A stretch of DNA of 32,228 bases from NCBI GenBank assembly GCA_025454255.1, contig JALOOU010000081.1, forward strand, positions 1 through 32,228. The letters run 5' to 3'. The stretch's first letter is position 1. Each line of letters begins with the position of its first letter. The translations under genes and the position numbers were made by a program. The notes below the pieces were generated by a model. That model had not been told where the DNA came from. It worked only from the letters and a program-made list of their open reading frames with translations, and searched no databases. Of the stretch, positions 17,098 through 25,344 are shown piece by piece. Source of the DNA: Desulfobacterales bacterium. GTDB taxonomy: Bacteria; Desulfobacterota; Desulfobacteria; Desulfobacterales; SpSt-501.

Positions 17098-18664
17098 TCA
17101 CCCCAGAATCGCTTTGAGGTCGGCCTCCGCGGTTCCGATCGGCTGAATGTTGAAGTTTTTAACCAGCGTGTCGAGCACATTGGGCGTTATGAACGCCGGC
17201 AGGGACGGGCCCAGGCGGATGTTCTTGAGCCCCAGGTGCAGCAGCGCCAGCAGGACGCACACCGCCTTTTGTTCGTACCAGGAGATGATCAGCGAAAGCG
17301 GCAGCTCGTTGACCGACACGTTGAAGGCCTTGGAGAGGGCCGAGGCGATCTGCACGGCCGAGTAGATCGAAGAAGCGGAACTTGCCGCACGCCAGGGTCA
17401 GCACCACGCAGTCCTTGGGAACTTTTTCTACGAACTCGGCGTAGTAGTTCCGCCCCGGTTTGGCCCCGTCGCAGCCCGCCACGAGGAAAAAATGCCGGAT
17501 CGCGCCGGACTTGACGGCTGCGATCACCTTGTCCGCCACCTCCAGAACCGAATTGCGGGCAAACCCCACCATCACCTCTTTTCCGTTCTCGTCCTCCGGG
17601 AAGCCGGGCAGCGCCAGCGCCCGGTCGATGACGGGCTTGAAGTTCAAGTCGGAGATGTGCAGCACTCCGGGCCAGCCCACCAACCCGCTGGTGAAGATGT
17701 TCTGTTTGTAGTCGTCCTTCGGCCGTTGGATGCAGTTGGTGGTCATCAGGATGGCGCCGGGAAAATCGGGAAACTCCCGGATCTGGTTCTGCCAGGCCGT
17801 TCCATAGTGGCCGTAGAAATGTTGGTACTTTTTCAGCTTCGGGTAGCCGTGGGTGGGCAGCATCTCCCCGTGGGTGTAGACATAGATGCCCTTGCCTTCG
17901 CTCTGCTTTAGCAGCTCCTCGAGGTCCTTGAGGTCGTGGCCCGAAATCAGAATGGCTTTGCCCTTCTTGTGGCCCAAAGGGACCTTGGTCGGCACGGGGT
18001 GGCCGTAGACGCCCGTGTTGCCCGCATCCAGAAGTTCCATGGCCCGCAGGGCGGCCTCCCCGCACTTGAGGGCCATGCCCACCCATTGATCCAGGCTCAA
18101 ATCGGTCCGCTGGATGGCGGCCAGCCCCTCATGCACATACGCGTAGACTTTGTCGTCCGTCTGCCCGAGTATTTGGGCGTGGTCCGCATAGGCGCTGACG
18201 CCCTTGATCCCGAAAAGCACCGTGTGCTTCAGCGAGAGGATATCCGGGTTCTCGGCGGGGTAGGACTTCAAGCCGAGCGGCTCGGCCTGCTGGACCAGCT
18301 CCTCCACGCTGGACTTCGGCACCAGGGTCGACGCTCCGCCGGGAAAATCGAGCCTCCCCCCGGCAGATTTGACTTTCTGCTTGAGGCGCTCCCTTTTCGC
18401 AGCCGCCTCGCGGATCAGGCCGACGAACCGCGCCGGGTCGAAATCGACGTTGGTCAGGGTCGAAAAGGCCGCCTGGACGGTAAAGGCATTCACCTCCGGG
18501 TCGCAGACCCCCACCTTGCGCCCTTCGACGGCGACCTGGGACAACCCCATGAGGGTGTAAAGGAGAAGATCCTGCAGAGCGGCCACTTCCGGCTGCTTGC
18601 CGCACACACCCAGCACCGTGCACCCGGTGCCTTTCGCGGTCTGTTCGCACTGGTAGCAGAACAT
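17098..18664 (-). pseudogene. hcp: Hybrid cluster protein (hydroxylamine reductase / NO-stress protein), frameshifted near the 3' end
   Basis: From the ATG at 18664 (AAAGGAGG upstream) the protein begins MFCYQCEQTAKGTGC, with Cys3, Cys6, Cys15 and Cys21 binding the cubane cluster as in class I Hcp of Desulfovibrio. Hybrid-cluster ligands His243, Glu267, Cys311, Cys398 (GCDG) and Cys426 (LACGK) are intact. After KFRFFD (residue 433) the frame breaks. The next recognisable residues, [14 protein letters not shown] through WYEQKA to the stop at 17098, are in another frame with one base left at the junction near 17370. About 21 residues, including the conserved GQCND cysteine ligand, are missing (about 62 bases). 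Hcp reduces hydroxylamine or NO in anaerobes; this copy as given could not assemble the hybrid cluster. Confidence 0.9.
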
Positions 18665-18711
18665 GGGCAACCTCCTTTCGGTGTTACGAGGTTAGAACAA
18701 CGTTCCCCTGC

Positions 18712-18754
18712 CTCATACCCTCCGCGAACGGCGCGCACATTGATCTAAGTCAAT
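18712..18754 (-). promoter_or_regulatory. hcp promoter with HcpR/FNR-type activator box
   Basis: TTGATCTAAGTCAA at 18740-18753, extended by A and T to a 16-base palindrome, differs by one base from TTGACnnnnGTCAA, the motif described for HcpR, a CRP/FNR-family regulator of hcp in deltaproteobacteria. On the bottom strand a -10-like TATGAG (18717-18712) would start transcription near 18705, placing the box centre (18746.5) at -41.5, the classical class II activator position. The box overlaps the stop codon of the upstream dehydrogenase gene. Confidence 0.6.
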
Positions 18755-19715
18755 CGCCCTTGCGCGCGTCCCGGTCGATCCATTCCTGCATCAGCCGTCG
18801 AACCTGCAGCAGCCGCAGGTCGCGCTGCCGCAACAGATCCTCGAGCTCGCGGCCGCTCCAATCGAAAAATCCGCGGCCGGTCTTGACCCCAAGGCGGCCT
18901 TCGGCGACCAGGCGCTCCAGGGTCGGCGAACGATCGCTTCCGGATGCCAGGTGGACGGGCTCCCCCTTTATGTTGTTGAGAGTCGCATCCAATCCGGCGA
19001 AGTCGTAGCGCGCCACAACGCCCATCACGGGAAGACGGATGGCCAAACTGGCCTTGGCCGCCCGATCGATCTCTGCGGGGTCGGCAATGCCGGCATCTAT
19101 GAGATGAAAAATCTCCCGGCCGAGGGCGCGCTGCAGGCGGTTGATGATGAAACCCGGTATGTATTTCTTCATGCTGATGCAGGTCAGCTTCAGGGTTTCC
19201 AGGAAATTTCTGAGCCGGACGACCGCGGCCGGGTCGGTCTTCGGCCCCGGCACGAGCTCCACCAGGGGAATGATATAGGCCGGATTATAGAAGTGGGCGA
19301 TCAGCAGGCGCGCTTGCAGCCCCTCCGGCGCCAGAGAAAATACGTCCATGTAGGAGGTCGTGCTGGCGACCAGGGCATCGGCCCCGAGGCGGCGGCCGAG
19401 GTGCTGGAAGAGCTCCCGCTTGGCCGCGGCTTTTTCCACAACGGCTTCCACGACCAGATCGACCCCCGGCAGGCTTTCGTCCAGTCCGCACTCCGGCGTG
19501 ATGCGCGCGAGAACGGCGTCGGCTTCCAGTCCGTATTCCCGGTGAAGCTTCAGGCCGTCGAGGTGGGATTCGATCAGCTTCAGGGCCCTATCGAGCCGCT
19601 CCCGGCTGAGGTCCACCAGCCTGACGGAGCAGCCGCCCAAGGCAAACAACAGACCGATCCCGTGTCCCATCGTCCCGGCGCCGATGACCGTCACCGTTTT
19701 AAACTTCTCTCCCAT
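18750..19715 (-). CDS. 3-hydroxyacyl-CoA dehydrogenase (NAD-dependent)
   Basis: 321 residues from the ATG at 19715, preceded by GGAGG. The N-terminal Rossmann domain has VIGAGTMGHGI (residues 10-20) with an acidic residue (VDLS) ending strand two, favouring NAD. The catalytic region shows His141 and Asn144 in AHFYNP, preceded by STTS (118-121). The C-terminal helical dimerisation domain carries the GRGFFDW ending. It interconverts (S)-3-hydroxyacyl-CoA and 3-oxoacyl-CoA, in fatty acid oxidation or butyrate-type metabolism. It is a stand-alone single-domain protein rather than an FadB fusion. No other beta-oxidation gene is adjacent. The residues before 19715 in the same frame are discarded. 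Confidence 0.88.
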   Translation of the reverse strand: MGEKFKTVTVIGAGTMGHGIGLLFALGGCSVRLVDLSRERLDRALKLIESHLDGLKLHREYGLEADAVLARITPECGLDESLPGVDLVVEAVVEKAAAKRELFQHLGRRLGADALVASTTSYMDVFSLAPEGLQARLLIAHFYNPAYIIPLVELVPGPKTDPAAVVRLRNFLETLKLTCISMKKYIPGFIINRLQRALGREIFHLIDAGIADPAEIDRAAKASLAIRLPVMGVVARYDFAGLDATLNNIKGEPVHLASGSDRSPTLERLVAEGRLGVKTGRGFFDWSGRELEDLLRQRDLRLLQVRRLMQEWIDRDARKGD

Positions 19716-19898
19716 TTTTCCTCCATCTGCTGGCAGCGTGGAACGGCACGTCCTGGATCGCACTTTCGGCCAAAAGTGTCAACGATATCAGCGGCCATTG
19801 ACGCCGGGCCTCCTATTTTGGGAGTTGATCAAGATGGACAAGTCTGACATAGTCGCAAACGTTATCTTCGCGTTCACCTTGATGTCGAGGAGTTCGGC

Positions 19899-21665
19899 AT
19901 GCCGATTGGACCCCTGAAGCAGCACCTTCTCAAAAAGATCAGCGAGGCCTGCCGCGAGGCGTTTCAACACGCGGCGGGGGAGATGGAGATCGGTTTTCCG
20001 CCCGATCTGCAGCTCGGCCATTTCGCAGCAGGCTGCTTCCCGTTGGCGAAGGCGCTGCGCCGCAGCCCGGCCGAGATCGCCAAGACCATCGCTGCCGGCA
20101 TCGCGCCGGATGACGTCGTTCAAACGGCGGCCGCCGCCGGGCCTTACATCAATTTCACGCTTCACCCCCGGCGCCTTTTCGGGGAGGTCGTTGCCGAGAT
20201 CGCCTCCGCCGAAGACCGCTACGGCGATGCGCGCACCGGCGAGGGCCGGCGGGTGATGGTCGAGTACCTTTCGCCCAACACCAACAAGCCCCTGCACCTG
20301 GGGCATCTGCGCAACGCCGCCCTGGGCATGGCGGTGTCGCGCATGCTCGCCGCCGTCGGCCACCCGGTGGTCAAATCGATCCTGATCAACGACCGCGGGG
20401 TGCACATCTGCAAGAGCATGCTCGCCTGGGAGCGCTTCGCCCACGGCGCGACCCCCCAGTCCGCAGGCGTGAAGGGGGACCACTTCGTCGGCAAGTGGTA
20501 CGTGCGCTACGCCGTCGAGTCCGAGAGGGACCCGTCGCTGGAGACGGCCATCCAGGAGATGCTCCTAAAGTGGGAAGCGGGCGACCCGCAGACGCTCGCG
20601 CTCTGGCGGCGCATGAACCAGTGGGTCTACGATGGTTTTGCCGAGACCTACCGCAGCTTCGGCATGCGCTTCGACGTCTTCTACTACGAGTCGGAGACCT
20701 ACAAACTCGGCAAGGACGTCATCGCCGCGGGCCTTCAGCAGGGCGTTTTCGCGAGGGACGAACGCGGCAACACGCTCTTCCATCTGCCGGAGAAGGATTT
20801 CGGCCTCGAGAAGAACGGGTTGACGAAAAGGGTCACGGTGCTCAGGCCGGACGGAACCAGCCTCTACATCACCCAGGACATCGGCACGGCCATCCGCAAG
20901 GTGACCGAGCACAGCCTGGACGCGTCGGTCTATGTGGTTGGCAGCGAGCAGGAGCATCACTTCAAATGCCTGTTTGCCATTCTCCGTGCGCTGGGCTACG
21001 CCTGGGCCCCCAACTGCCACCACCTCTCCTACGGGATGGTCTACCTGCCCGAGGGCAAGATGAAGTCGCGCGAGGGCAAGGTGGTGGACGCCGACGACCT
21101 GATCGCGGCGATGATCGAGCTGGCCGAGGAGGAGATCCGCCGGCGCGATCCCGAACAGCGGCTTTCCGAGGGCGAAATCCGGCGCCGGGCAGAGGTGATC
21201 GGCGTCGGCGCGATCAAGTACTACCTGCTGCGCGTGCGCCCCGCCCAGAGCATCAACTTCGACCCGGCCGAGTCCATCTCCTTCGACGGGTTCACCGGGC
21301 CCTACTGCCAGTATGCCTATGCCCGCATCTTCGGGATACTCGAGAAGGCCGGCCGCCGCGGCCTCACGGAGCAGAAGGCCGACTGCGGATTGCTTGGCAA
21401 TTTAGAGGAGCTGCTGCTGCTCAAGATGCTGATCCAGTTCCCCGAGGAGCTGGCGAGCGGGGTGGCCGAACACAACCCCGCGCGGGTGGCGGTGCACGTC
21501 TTCAACACGGCCCGCGCCTTCAACCAGTTCTACAACAAGCACGCCGTGATCCAGGCCGAGAACCCGGCGCTGGCCGCCGCCCGCCTGGCCCTGATCCGGG
21601 CCACGGCGGCCGTGCTGAAACGGGGACTCGCGCTGCTGGGCATCGGAGTCCTGGAGAACATGTAG
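19899..21665 (+). CDS. argS: Arginyl-tRNA synthetase
   Basis: 588 residues, full length for a class I ArgRS, from the ATG at 19899 with GAGGAG upstream. The class I signature is HLGH (133-136) in SPNTNKPLHLGHLRNA. The KMSKS loop is KMKSREG near residue 387. The N-terminal Add-1 domain (tRNA D-loop contact) and C-terminal DALR anticodon domain (QYAYARI, FNQFYNKHAV) are both present. It charges tRNA-Arg in the cytoplasm and is essential. It diverges from the dehydrogenase gene. Confidence 0.95.
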   Translation: MPIGPLKQHLLKKISEACREAFQHAAGEMEIGFPPDLQLGHFAAGCFPLAKALRRSPAEIAKTIAAGIAPDDVVQTAAAAGPYINFTLHPRRLFGEVVAEIASAEDRYGDARTGEGRRVMVEYLSPNTNKPLHLGHLRNAALGMAVSRMLAAVGHPVVKSILINDRGVHICKSMLAWERFAHGATPQSAGVKGDHFVGKWYVRYAVESERDPSLETAIQEMLLKWEAGDPQTLALWRRMNQWVYDGFAETYRSFGMRFDVFYYESETYKLGKDVIAAGLQQGVFARDERGNTLFHLPEKDFGLEKNGLTKRVTVLRPDGTSLYITQDIGTAIRKVTEHSLDASVYVVGSEQEHHFKCLFAILRALGYAWAPNCHHLSYGMVYLPEGKMKSREGKVVDADDLIAAMIELAEEEIRRRDPEQRLSEGEIRRRAEVIGVGAIKYYLLRVRPAQSINFDPAESISFDGFTGPYCQYAYARIFGILEKAGRRGLTEQKADCGLLGNLEELLLLKMLIQFPEELASGVAEHNPARVAVHVFNTARAFNQFYNKHAVIQAENPALAAARLALIRATAAVLKRGLALLGIGVLENM

Positions 21666-21702
21666 CCGCCATTCCAGGGCGGGGGCGCCGTTTTTTCGGC
21701 GG
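21666..21702 (+). terminator. Possible argS terminator
   Basis: CCGCC (21666-21670) can pair with GGCGG (21678-21682), and a GC-rich GGGCGCCG then runs into six Ts (21691-21696). The Ts could also be the loop of an alternative CGCCG/CGGCG hairpin. It begins at the first base after the argS stop. Confidence 0.3.
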
Positions 21703-21757
21703 ATGGGTCTATTCACTCTGCGGCACAACCGGTTCTCTTTTTCCCGACGCAAAAAGC

Positions 21758-21786
21758 TTGACAATATATTTAGGCCGGCCTAAATA
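21758..21786 (+). promoter_or_regulatory. Promoter with perfect 20-bp palindromic operator upstream of the carbamoylase operon
   Basis: TTGACA (21758-21763) is followed after 17 bases by TAAATA (21781-21786). TATTTAGGCCGGCCTAAATA (21767-21786), a perfect 20-bp palindrome, fills the spacer and covers the -10. A protein bound there would block polymerase. The natural candidate is the GntR/UTRA regulator encoded at the end of the same cluster; this is inference. The surrounding 100 bases are strikingly AT-rich for this genome. Confidence 0.55.
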
Positions 21787-21822
21787 CATATAGATAAGTA
21801 AATATAACTATTTGAAAAATAA

Positions 21823-21831
21823 TGCTATAAT
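21823..21831 (+). promoter_or_regulatory. Second promoter (extended -10) of the carbamoylase operon
   Basis: TGCTATAAT is a perfect extended -10, identical to the element upstream of the MFS gene. Transcription would begin near 21838, leaving an approximately 80-base leader. No clear -35 is seen. Confidence 0.45.
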
Positions 21832-21876
21832 CATATTAATACGGATAATATCTTTTCCCTTACACGCCTTGGGTTC

Positions 21877-21894
21877 TCGGCCTTGCGAGGCCGA
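21877..21894 (+). promoter_or_regulatory. Leader hairpin ahead of the carbamoylase start
   Basis: TCGGCCT and AGGCCGA form a perfect 7-bp stem with a TGCG tetraloop. It ends 10 bases before the TAGGAG ribosome-binding site (21905-21910), so it could stabilise the mRNA or influence translation. Confidence 0.35.
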
Positions 21895-21917
21895 CCGTCA
21901 CCGGTAGGAGTCGATGG

Positions 21918-23159
21918 ATGCGATTTGCGGTGAATCTGGCTCGATTCCAAAAAGACTTTGACGAGATGTCCCGCATCGGGCGAACCCCCGAGGGCGGAGC
22001 CAGCCGGCTCTCTTTCTCCCCCGCAGATCGGGCCGCCCGGGATTTTGTCTCAACCAAAATGCGCGCGGCGGGGCTGGAGGTTTTTCAAGACCCTGCCGGG
22101 AACCTGCACGGGCGCCGAGCCGGAACCGAACCCGGGCCAACGGTGGCGACCGGATCCCATTCCGATAGCGTCGAAAACGGCGGCCATTTCGACGGCGTCG
22201 TCGGCCTGCTGGGGGCCATCGAGGTGATGCGCACGCTCAACGACGCAGGGGTCAAAACCCGCCGCGGCCTCGAGGTGGTTTGCTTTCTGGCCGAGGAGCC
22301 GAACTGTTTCGGCCTGAGCTGCTTCGGCAGCCGGGCCTTGAGCGGAAAATTGAATCGGTCGCTGCTGTATGGCCGCAGCGATCGCAGCGGGCGAACGTTG
22401 TCGGCCGCCCTGGAATCCTTGGGCGTGGCGCCCGCAGCCATCCTCGATTTGAACCCCCAGGCCTTTCGCTATCATGCCTTCGTCGAAGTTCACGTGGAAC
22501 AAGGCAAGACGCTCTTTACGGAGAAGATCCCGTTGGGCCTGGTCACCGAAATTGTCGGCGCCTACCGCTACAAGGTGAAGTTCAAAGGCCAGGCGGACCA
22601 CTCCGGTGGAACGCCGATGGACCAGCGCAGGGATGCGCTGGCGGCCGCCGCCGAGGCCATCCTGGCCGTTGAACGCATTTGCCGAAAATACCACCCGCAG
22701 GACATTGTCGGAACCGTGGGCGTCATTCAGGTGTCGCCCTGCATGATCAACGTGATTCCGGGAGAGTGCGAGATCATCATCGAGGTGCGCGGTCGCGTTC
22801 ATTTCCCAAAATCAACCCCGGTTGCGGAGATCAAAAAGGCGCTTCAGGGCCTTTGCCGGCAGCGCCGGGTTGAGCTTCAAATCGAAACCCTCATGGAAGA
22901 CGAATCGCAACCGGTATCGCCGAAGGTGCTCCAGGCGCTGGAGCAGAGCGCGATAGAGCTCGGCGTTCCCTTCATGCGAATGCCCAGCCGAACCGGCCAT
23001 GACGCCATGCACATGGCGCAACTGGCGGATGTGGGCATGATTTTTCTGCCCAGCCGCGACGGGATCGGACACCATCCGTCGGAATGGACCGATATGGAAG
23101 ATATCGAAAAGGGGCTGCAGCTGCTGGCGGCCACGTTGGTTAAACTGGCCAATGCCTGA
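21918..23159 (+). CDS. M20-family amidohydrolase (N-carbamoyl-L-amino acid hydrolase / allantoate amidohydrolase type)
   Basis: 413 residues, the usual length, from the ATG at 21918 (TAGGAG seven bases upstream). Dinuclear metal ligands of the hydantoinase/carbamoylase family are visible: His81 (GSHSDSV), Asp92 (HFDGVVG), the Glu126/Glu127 pair (AEEPNCFG), His192 (EVHVEQG) and His385 (GIGHHPSEW). The lid/dimerisation domain lies between about residues 215 and 330 (GQADHSGGTPMDQRRDAL). These enzymes release CO2 and ammonia from N-carbamoyl amino acids or ureido acids such as allantoate or beta-ureidopropionate; the exact substrate cannot be read. It heads a unit with TctB, TctA, TctC and a GntR regulator, suggesting the transported compound is its substrate or a precursor. 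Confidence 0.87.
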   Translation: MRFAVNLARFQKDFDEMSRIGRTPEGGASRLSFSPADRAARDFVSTKMRAAGLEVFQDPAGNLHGRRAGTEPGPTVATGSHSDSVENGGHFDGVVGLLGAIEVMRTLNDAGVKTRRGLEVVCFLAEEPNCFGLSCFGSRALSGKLNRSLLYGRSDRSGRTLSAALESLGVAPAAILDLNPQAFRYHAFVEVHVEQGKTLFTEKIPLGLVTEIVGAYRYKVKFKGQADHSGGTPMDQRRDALAAAAEAILAVERICRKYHPQDIVGTVGVIQVSPCMINVIPGECEIIIEVRGRVHFPKSTPVAEIKKALQGLCRQRRVELQIETLMEDESQPVSPKVLQALEQSAIELGVPFMRMPSRTGHDAMHMAQLADVGMIFLPSRDGIGHHPSEWTDMEDIEKGLQLLAATLVKLANA

Positions 23160-23231
23160 TGCGGCGGGCGGGTCGGGCGCAGCGCATTGCGCCGGCCCGA
23201 TCGGCTCGTATCCTCCAGAGAGGAGGCGTGC

Positions 23232-23714
23232 ATGCGTCGCTGGGACATCACCGGCACCGCGGTCATCACCGCAGTTGGCGTGTACGTGGTTTGGGAGGGA
23301 TGGCGGCTTGGCTTCGGTGCGTTTGAATCACCGGGACCCGGCTTCATTGCCGTATTCGCCGGCTCGCTTCTCGCCCTTTTTTCGACCGCCAACATGGTTC
23401 TTACGGTCGCCAAATATCAAAAGACGGCTGCCCGGCCGTTCTGGCCGGAGACGGATTCGCTTCGAAAAGTTCTGTTGACCATGGCCGGCCCCGTCGCTTT
23501 CGTCCTTTTATTGAACGCGCTGGGGTTTTTCCTCTGCTCGTTGGGCATGCTCATCTATCTGTTCCGGGTCATCCACCCGCACCGAATTTCTCTCACCCTT
23601 GTCTTGGCCCTGTCGACAGCGCTGGTCTGCCTGGTCCTCTTCCAGTTTGTCCTGAAAGTTCAATTTCCTCAGGGGGTGATCAACTTCTACCACGTGAAGG
23701 GATGGCTCTTTTAG
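23232..23714 (+). CDS. tctB: Tripartite tricarboxylate transporter small membrane subunit TctB
   Basis: 160 residues from the ATG at 23232, preceded by AGAGGAGG. It has four predicted membrane segments and the family segment WRLGFGAFESPGPGFIAVF, closely matching the first TctB in this window (WRLGFGGFARPGPGF). It ends FPQGVINFYHVKGWLF. The stop is followed immediately by the tctA ATG. It lies 72 bases after the carbamoylase gene. Confidence 0.87.
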   Translation: MRRWDITGTAVITAVGVYVVWEGWRLGFGAFESPGPGFIAVFAGSLLALFSTANMVLTVAKYQKTAARPFWPETDSLRKVLLTMAGPVAFVLLLNALGFFLCSLGMLIYLFRVIHPHRISLTLVLALSTALVCLVLFQFVLKVQFPQGVINFYHVKGWLF

Positions 23715-25217
23715 ATGGATGTGATAGCGAATCTCCTGCACGGCTTCAACGTGGCCATCGCGCCCATGAACCTTCTGGTGTGCTTCATCGGTGTATTCGT
23801 GGGCACCCTGATCGGTGTTCTGCCGGGCATCGGGCCGCTGGGGGCGATCGCCCTGCTGCTGCCGAGCACGTTTTACATCCCTCCGGAATCCGCCCTGATC
23901 ATGCTGGCCGGCATCTACTACGGCGCGATGTATGGCGGCTCCACCACCTCCATACTGGTCAACATCCCCGGCGAAGCGGCCAGCGTCATCACCTGTCTCG
24001 ACGGCCACCAGATGGCCAAGCAGGGGCGCGCAGGCCCGGCCCTTGGGATCTGCGCCTTCGGCTCCTTCATCGGCGGCACCATCACGGTTTTTCTGCTCGC
24101 CGCGCTGGCCCCGCCGCTTGCCCGGCTTGCGCTGCGCTTCGGCCCGCCCGAATATTTTTCACTGATGGTCCTCGGTCTCAGTGTCCTTGTCTACCTGGCC
24201 AACGGGCCGGTGCTGAAAGCCTTGGTGACGGCCGCGTTGGGTATGGTTTTAGGAATAATCGGAACCGATGTGATCTCCGGCCGCAGCCGCTTTACGTTCG
24301 GCCTGTTCGAGTTGGACGACGGCATCGGGATTATTCCGGTGGTGATGGGCTTGTTCGGGATTTCCGAAGTGCTGCTGAATATTGAAAAGAAAATGGAACG
24401 CAGTATCGCCGCCGTTAAGCTCAAAGGCCTGTTGCCCAGCCTTCAAGACTGGAAGGAAAGCCTCGCCCCCATCTTTCGGGGGACCTTCCTGGGCTTTTTT
24501 TTAGGGATTCTCCCGGGCGGGGGATCGATCATTTCATCGTTTGCATCCTACGCCATGGAGAAGAAGCTATCGCGGGCTCCGGAGAAGTTCGGCCACGGGG
24601 CCATTGCCGGCGTGGCCGGGCCCGAGACCGCCAACAACGCGGCCACCAGCGGCGCCTTTATCCCGCTGCTGACGATCGGCATTCCCACGAACGCCGTGAT
24701 GGCCCTCATGCTGGGGGCCCTGGTTATCCACGGGCTGCAGCCGGGCCCCCTGATCATGAAGGAGCAGCCGGCCCTGTTCTGGGGGACGATCGCCAGCATG
24801 TACATCGGCAACCTCATGCTGCTCCTGCTCAACCTGCCGTTCATCGGGATCTGGGTCCAAATTCTCAAGGTGCGCTACACGATCCTGTTTCCGTTCATCA
24901 TACTGTTCTGCCTGATCGGGGTCTTCGGTGTGAACTACAGCCGGCTCGACATTTGGATCATGCTGATATTCGGAGTCTGCGGCTATGTCATGCGCAAGCT
25001 GGAGTACGAGCTGGCCCCCCTGGTCCTGGCTCTGATCTTAGGCCCGATGTTTGAGAGTTCGCTCCGGCAGTCCTTGATCATTTTCAACGGGAACCCGTTG
25101 GTTTTTTTCACGCGGCCCATATCGGCCGCCTTTCTATTGGGGGCGCTGCTGCTGCTGCTTTCAAACCTGCTTCCATGGATGCGCGCCCGCAAGAAATATC
25201 TGGCCGACGCCGATTGA
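23715..25217 (+). CDS. tctA: Tripartite tricarboxylate transporter large permease TctA
   Basis: 500 residues, the same length as the first TctA here and an evident paralogue. Shared signatures include [41 protein letters not shown] and [14 protein letters not shown]. It forms the inner-membrane translocation channel with TctB. It starts on the base after the tctB stop, so translation is coupled. Gene order is B-A-C here against C-B-A in the first operon, and a GC-rich hairpin separates it from tctC. Confidence 0.93.
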   Translation: MDVIANLLHGFNVAIAPMNLLVCFIGVFVGTLIGVLPGIGPLGAIALLLPSTFYIPPESALIMLAGIYYGAMYGGSTTSILVNIPGEAASVITCLDGHQMAKQGRAGPALGICAFGSFIGGTITVFLLAALAPPLARLALRFGPPEYFSLMVLGLSVLVYLANGPVLKALVTAALGMVLGIIGTDVISGRSRFTFGLFELDDGIGIIPVVMGLFGISEVLLNIEKKMERSIAAVKLKGLLPSLQDWKESLAPIFRGTFLGFFLGILPGGGSIISSFASYAMEKKLSRAPEKFGHGAIAGVAGPETANNAATSGAFIPLLTIGIPTNAVMALMLGALVIHGLQPGPLIMKEQPALFWGTIASMYIGNLMLLLLNLPFIGIWVQILKVRYTILFPFIILFCLIGVFGVNYSRLDIWIMLIFGVCGYVMRKLEYELAPLVLALILGPMFESSLRQSLIIFNGNPLVFFTRPISAAFLLGALLLLLSNLLPWMRARKKYLADAD

Positions 25218-25232
25218 CGAAAATTCCGGGCT

Positions 25233-25261
25233 GGCCGGGGCCCCGCGGGGTTTCGCCGGCC
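25233..25261 (+). other. Intercistronic GC-rich stem-loop between tctA and tctC
   Basis: GGCCGG (25233-25238) pairs with CCGGCC (25256-25261), enclosing a CCCCGCGGGG palindrome; further GCCGGCC repeats follow to about 25280. There is no T run. Such structures often raise or segment expression of the binding-protein gene relative to the permease genes. That function is inferred from position. Confidence 0.4.
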
Positions 25262-25344
25262 CGCAGCCGGCCGGCCGGCGATCCACCCATCTCACTCGCT
25301 GCCCATTGCGCAGCACGAATCAACCCACAGAAAGGAGATTCCGG

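Noticed and set aside
20495..21793. A 432-codon frame overlapping argS
   Set aside because: Arg/Gly-rich shadow; argS motifs are all in the other frame.
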